A stretch of 7,891 bases of DNA from JBEULC01 sp045504435. Its GTDB lineage: Bacteria > Pseudomonadota > Alphaproteobacteria > WRAU01 > Hepatincolaceae. Position numbers and translations under genes: made by a program. The DNA lies in the NCBI GenBank assembly GCA_045504435.1, contig JBEULC010000009.1:1-7891 (forward strand), in the 5' to 3' direction. The notes beneath the pieces were generated by a model. That model saw only the letters and a program-made list of their open reading frames with translations. It did not search any database and had not been told where the DNA came from. How positions within the stretch are numbered: position 1 is the first letter of the stretch; each line of letters opens with the position of its first letter. Positions 6,401 to 7,891 of this stretch are shown piece by piece.

Positions 6401-7891
6401 TTAATAACCGATCGTTTAGAAATCAATTTATTATTAGGTAAAGTATCTTCTATAAATTCAACAGATGCAGTTATTCCAGGTGCAGCCATAGATAACTTTT
6501 ATAATATAAATAAATTTGTTGGCTCTAATGTCTCCTCAGGGCCAGGTAATAGATTTATTAATGTGGATAGTAATAGAATTTATTCTTTTAATGGGGGATC
6601 AGCCACAAACAAAGGAACAGTAGATTATTCTATAGCCTCAGGTATTGCAGTTACAGTAAGTAGGACAGGGGATATTCAGGTACTTAAAGGTACTTTAACA
6701 GATACTTTAACCAACATTAACTCAGTTATAGGGTCTGAACTAAATGATACTTATACTATAGATATTGCTGCTTTATCTAATTTAGGCTTATTAGATGGTA
6801 AAGGTGGTAACAACACCTTTACCATTACAGGTGCTACGGCAGCTTTAAACTTTACTTATAATTCAACTGGTGTAAGCAATATTAATACTAGTAGTTTAAA
6901 TATTAAAAATTTTAATATGTTTACTTTAAGTAATAATGCCGATACTTTTAGGTATCACGTTGTTCCCTTTGGCGGTCTGCAAAGAGATATTTTAACAGTT
7001 AATGGCTTATCAGGAGAGGATACATTTATTCCTACATCTGCTACAGGTACCCCAGGAGTAAATGGTACCTTAAGTTTACAGGTAAATAATACTAATAATG
7101 CTATAATTACCTCAGAATTTGCCGCAAATGGCAGTATTATAACCTTAGTAAATTTTGAGAAATTTAATTTAGGCTCTTATAGCGCCCCAGGACGACTTTA
7201 TGTGGATCTTAGGGGTTTTAACTTTTCTGCTTCTAAAGGAACTACTGCCGTTGAGCTTTTATCCCCTACCAGAAATAATAATTTATACTTAAACTATAGT
7301 GATTATACAGGCTTAAGTACGGCCACCTTTGCTAATAATTTAACTTTAACCGGTGGAGGAATAACTACTAGTCCTTTACAAGGAGTAGCTAACCTTACTT
7401 TAAATAATAATAGTGCCACCCCTAATGGGATTATTAGTGTAAATTTAAATGCAGGGGTTACTCCTGCCAATACTCAGATAAATCTAATTAACCAAAGTGC
7501 TGTTATCACTATAGAAAATATAGCTACTAATGCTACTGCCGCTGGTAATATTAATTATACTGTAGCTAACGGCTTATCCTTTTTAGGCGCTAGTGGAACT
7601 AATACTATCATCAGTAGTAATTCAGTAATACATTCTAGCTCGCTAATTATTGTTGGGATAATTAACAGTTTAAATAACCAATATTTAGCTATTACTGGGG
7701 CTAATCCCGTTGATTTTTATGGGGATATAGAGGTGGGCGCTACCAATTTAGGCTTAGATTTAAGAGGATATACAGCTAATAAAGGTGATTTTAATTTTAC
7801 TGATGCAGGAGGAGGGAAGATCCAGCTTGCTTTAGCTTTTAATGCCAATAAACCTACAGCGGTTAGTACTTTTAATGGAATGAACAAATTT
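410..7891 (+). CDS. giant RTX-like repeat exoprotein/adhesin, 3' partial
   Basis: This frame is open for 2494 codons and has no stop before the window edge. It probably encodes a surface or secreted filamentous adhesin-like protein; export by a type I (ABC transporter) system is inferred from the family. The N-terminus is polar, with no signal peptide or membrane segment. Domain order: prefix-like domain (about 8-68), unassigned linker with a Ser/Thr-rich patch (69-284), Ig-like module (285-357), degenerate RTX block (404-467), then 25-28 diverged beta modules to the edge. I found no cysteine and only three tryptophans (W80, W959, W1382), and Asn, Thr, Ser, Gly and Ile dominate. The true C-terminus, where a secretion signal would be expected, is missing. 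No enzymatic motif was recognised. Codon use is uniform along the gene, with no sign of a recent insertion. Alternatives are a bacteriocin-like or effector RTX protein with a catalytic domain beyond the window. The coding call is very sure; the adhesin role is moderate. Confidence 0.93.
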   Translation, partial: MAEVKYRVGGADIQNVGRKNVVIYAHPGDEIKFDFDISQLRKEIINGDLVIYTYSGGKITVANYAIMMMESNSPVLNDNWGANYSFNSLIQDSRARFREEPASKYVIDRKISSADTQFSSGETLASSKSSTEGEFNNQMLSGYVQVDQQSPTVSMGSSLQNYVVRTLLFDSNLRYDVSYVYQFTGKTIYDLNMSGTKSTIIIKTSLNVVPQYGTRIVTTNEIDASGNVTTVQQFFNGGGSLSDEASVDFQHTPQIFNFNSTTNAIHYKGATEKTIQRRFVLEVERAGVIISDVTLRGFPPEVTIIGSNNLTVTNQGNGNFRIVSKSQNKSIDLIIEYPVGMEAANVKIDAEVNGFSYQANAIASGSKVFFLDFRPVYSGNDILNFSEANTFTYSTLIDPIEVIGTDYDDIFDGGVGNHTYNTGLGNDTFNAGSGSETINLNEGDDRFVLGVGSSKVDGGEGKDRIDFGSTLNLTTSGANPTIINLNNGTITINAALTSGITTSTLVNFEELYLTNNLNIITIINSNNFANLTVYGTSANLDTLQFGSAATMNVATGILTSNGTTQGVTFTTLNGSVATPFLNFIGSSGNDTIIAAESNHILSFLSNGGVDKVDYSNITTGEITYTAMIGSTGLIIGQVTKPVGIDNVGNAQHIIGTSNNDTFYASSAGSTGMIYQGFSGGSGPGGNDVVSYAAETLGTTINLTNTSGNIIVTKPSGAVDTLINIDQVIASKGDDVFVVGETVPGNFDGFDGENTLNYAALIGNVQFNITDAGPGNISGSVTKSLSVTDTFNRFTRFIGGAADNFFNITGSGSNFTFTVLQNRSNTNTLRYDSSSSTGSTALDHVNINFVYNTATLAISGTVNKYNSPTSAINGTDNFSGRFTNFTTGNGNDTFSLTYDAYLADQITLVDLGSGINTLEFILNGSTIADVSNVNSVKFININVIKTTGGQANIILPSVDWVGSFIGQGNNNTVDARSRTNAATLNINALGATQASSILNEAGLTAVNFLGFKDYMLGNADDIININIDTGFILAAGFTPFNFAGSIGINALSYTTSTVGMVFDIQAKQISYQTTPTTSLVITNFTDFSSFKGGSGDDKYILDPNLNVQIDDAGGQDTISFERYINPLTNIDFTLFAGIEKFDMTMFDDSIALLITYNISVTLNALGGDDTFTILYPGATGTAAPALTFNVGVSTGPSSPLGTTLNIAGSAVVHNLVSFEKIYGSSGNDTFNVQVRDNSLINSVNAASIVYDLYLYGNNIALSAGENNIVSYLGLSTGTGITLTFDVTDVFNVEKFVTINKGGTNVDYLSKFNTIITSNGNDTIKINDVNSINFGIVNSIDAAGGTDTVDFSDNFQAITIDLTNASGALTIIANTTQNITIINWEIIIGGGNSTSFLLGDNIFTNKQLKAPSANASNTLNFSAATQLVHLDLQATNNIAYLDTFASTRSFTFDNFSRFEGSAAGLNIRGSTIGSYEMIGKGGSNTLDYSAVSATDEFIFNLGSTGTASPSSTIQIIKDQINGYVDQTTGFNIISGNQKNDIFNFNNFVAPTGQILSIDGGGGRNSLILSSTSYASGLTFDFAANQLKDNATSAVVMRIANLQVFTGTTADDTFIVNASFFGDDYNFGDVRGNGGLDTLTLNSSVGGVTVNVDANIIYRGGTSTINTADYARFREINKIILADGAGINNYVLLASAPVGGVQEIVGGTLSTNYVSFANYNNAFIGSVSSLSTGSGGGSALTLVNFKNYDLTNYDDTISISDTDSATGYVINGGNATDTVNYQGITSNISLTFLAVGNTVQVDANMNRNGANVTDRLSNFEIYDLNTGTTDATINMNVINAYAFRAHSSGNNTINYSGLTNATTYADLNTTGLAIIIKYGTGGNIQVDNLRDFNIYVGTAANDTIKIREVTNFTRIDAGGGDNILNFSETATNFSVIYTEQLAANEANITFNGTTTNTINLAGIGQIFGHATTVAAGNTYIARHRGTTFNAVGLNNTLNYSLITDRLEINLLLGKVSSINSTDAVIPGAAIDNFYNINKFVGSNVSSGPGNRFINVDSNRIYSFNGGSATNKGTVDYSIASGIAVTVSRTGDIQVLKGTLTDTLTNINSVIGSELNDTYTIDIAALSNLGLLDGKGGNNTFTITGATAALNFTYNSTGVSNINTSSLNIKNFNMFTLSNNADTFRYHVVPFGGLQRDILTVNGLSGEDTFIPTSATGTPGVNGTLSLQVNNTNNAIITSEFAANGSIITLVNFEKFNLGSYSAPGRLYVDLRGFNFSASKGTTAVELLSPTRNNNLYLNYSDYTGLSTATFANNLTLTGGGITTSPLQGVANLTLNNNSATPNGIISVNLNAGVTPANTQINLINQSAVITIENIATNATAAGNINYTVANGLSFLGASGTNTIISSNSVIHSSSLIIVGIINSLNNQYLAITGANPVDFYGDIEVGATNLGLDLRGYTANKGDFNFTDAGGGKIQLALAFNANKPTAVSTFNGMNKF
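431..613 (+). other. N-terminal BapA/LapA prefix-like domain (coding sub-region)
   Basis: Residues about 8-68 follow the pattern of the short N-terminal prefix of large type I-secreted adhesins. A hydrophobic strand (VVIYAHPGDEIKFDFDI, 21-37) holds a 'PGD' turn. It is followed by 'GDLVIYTYSGGKITVANY' (47-64), the usual 'G-D-L-V-[IF]-x-x-x-x-G-G-K-I-x-[VL]' hairpin. In known members this region lies at the cell-proximal end and can help retain the protein at the surface. That role is carried over from the family. No LapG-type di-alanine cleavage site ([TAP]-A-A-G) appears in residues 69-284, so a classical LapD/LapG release switch is not supported. The assignment rests on remembered pattern resemblance only. 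Confidence 0.5.
1262..1480 (+). other. Ig-like beta-sandwich module (coding sub-region)
   Basis: Residues about 285-357 contain 'ISDVTLRGFPPEVTIIGSNN', then 'NQGNGNFRIVS', then 'LIIEYPVGMEAANVKIDAEV'. This order matches the common adhesin module written loosely as 'I-x-L-x-G-[LV/F]-P-x-G-[AV]-x-[LI] ... N-G-[DN]-G-x-[WF]-x-[VI] ... L-x-[IV]-x-x-P-x-x-[FM]-x-x-x-[FV]-x-[LI]-x-[AV]-x-[AV]'. Such modules act as spacers in RTX adhesins. Only one clear copy is present, just before the RTX block, whereas many family members carry long runs of them. The assignment is by pattern and is moderately sure. Confidence 0.5.
1619..1810 (+). repeat. degenerate RTX (hemolysin-type calcium-binding) repeat block
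   Basis: Residues about 404-467 carry the best RTX signature in the window: 'GTDYDDIFDGGVGNHTYNTG', then 'LGNDTFNAGSGSETINL', 'NEGDDRFVLGVG' and 'KVDGGEGKDRIDF'. These approximate the nonapeptide G-G-x-G-x-D-x-[LIF]-x, which binds calcium in a parallel beta-roll outside the cell. Several glycines or aspartates are substituted (for example GVGNHTY and GSGSETI), so full calcium occupancy is doubtful. The block forms the junction between the N-terminal domains and the long module array, and it supports type I secretion of the whole protein. Confidence 0.75.
1799..7891 (+). repeat. tandem array of about 25-28 diverged RTX-type beta modules (protein-level)
   Basis: From residue 464 to the edge, units of roughly 60-110 residues recur. 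Each tends to start with a '[LVI]-[DNS]-Y-[SA]' strand (612-615, 689-692, 755-758, 1484-1487, 1850-1853, 1994-1997, 2071-2074). A Thr/Asn-rich stretch follows, then an 'L-x-N-F-[EK]' strand (505-509, 1214-1218, 1813-1817, 1739-1743, 2246-2250). The unit closes with 'G-x-x-x-N-D-T-[FIY]' (588-592, 658-662, 889-893, 1225-1229, 1318-1322, 1898-1901, 2112-2115). This is the layout of the spacer modules between RTX blocks in giant adhesins. The usual GGxGxD runs are largely missing, with isolated remnants such as 'GGSGDDKY' and 'GGGGRNSL'. The copies share little DNA identity, which suggests old duplications. Landmarks fade after about residue 2260. The unit count is by eye. Confidence 0.75.
6614..6754 (+). 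repeat. best-preserved single module of the array
   Basis: Residues 2069-2115 show the whole unit in one run: 'GTVDYSIASGIAVTVSRTG', then a short 'DIQVLKGTLTDTLTNIN' stretch, then 'SVIGSELNDTYTI'. It parallels the widespread RTX adhesin pattern '[DN]-T-[LV]-D-Y-S ... V-T-V-x-[LS]-x-x-G ... D-T-L-x-N-I-[EN]-x-[VI]-x-G-S-x-x-N-D'. It is the clearest link between the array and the RTX superfamily, and it serves as a template for aligning the poorer copies. Confidence 0.65.

Noticed and set aside
7520..7560. T-A-A-G tetrapeptide as a LapG-type protease site
   Set aside because: Known LapG sites lie near the N-terminus, just after the retention domain. This one is more than 2300 residues in, within the repeat array, so it is most likely chance.
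1799..7891. Possible CRISPR or DNA-level tandem repeat array
   Set aside because: The repetition is at protein level with varied spacing. No identical repeats of 20 bases or more with regular spacers were seen, and the reading frame is continuous.
410..7891. Autotransporter (type V) or Sec-exported surface protein
   Set aside because: The N-terminus is polar, with no signal peptide or hydrophobic stretch, and no beta-barrel domain is visible in the window. The RTX block points to type I secretion.

Overview
The window is AT-rich. Its coding sequence uses AT-ending codons heavily (TTA Leu, ATA/ATT Ile, AGA Arg, AAT Asn), and TGA never occurs in the main reading frame. This, with the protein type, suggests an AT-rich proteobacterium, possibly a host-associated alphaproteobacterium such as a Rickettsiales or Midichloria-like symbiont. 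No taxonomic marker gene is present, so that placement is inference.

Layout: bases 1-65 hold what looks like the last 20 codons of an unidentified upstream gene. Bases 66-409 are a very AT-rich intergenic stretch with a weak candidate promoter and a purine-rich ribosome binding site. Everything from 410 to the right edge is one uninterrupted + strand reading frame of 2494 codons that still has no stop at the end of the window. It was read codon by codon and contains no in-frame stop or visible frameshift.

The product is a giant, cysteine-free, Asn/Thr/Ser/Gly-rich protein built like the very large RTX-type exoproteins and adhesins exported by type I secretion. It has no N-terminal signal peptide. 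Residues about 8-68 resemble the short prefix domain of BapA/LapA-like adhesins. A Ser/Thr-containing linker follows, then one Ig-like beta module (about 285-357), then a short degenerate RTX calcium-binding block (about 404-467). The remaining roughly 2030 residues are some 25-28 strongly diverged copies of a beta-rich module. Its recurring landmarks are a '[LV]-[DN]-Y-[SA]' strand, an 'L-x-N-F-E' strand and a 'G-[ST]-x-x-N-D-T-[FI]' turn. The C-terminus, where a type I secretion signal would lie, is outside the window, as are any transporter genes.

The most interesting feature is the array itself. It keeps the spacing landmarks of RTX adhesin modules but has lost nearly all the glycine/aspartate calcium nonapeptides. 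No other system (CRISPR, mobile element, RNA gene) was found.
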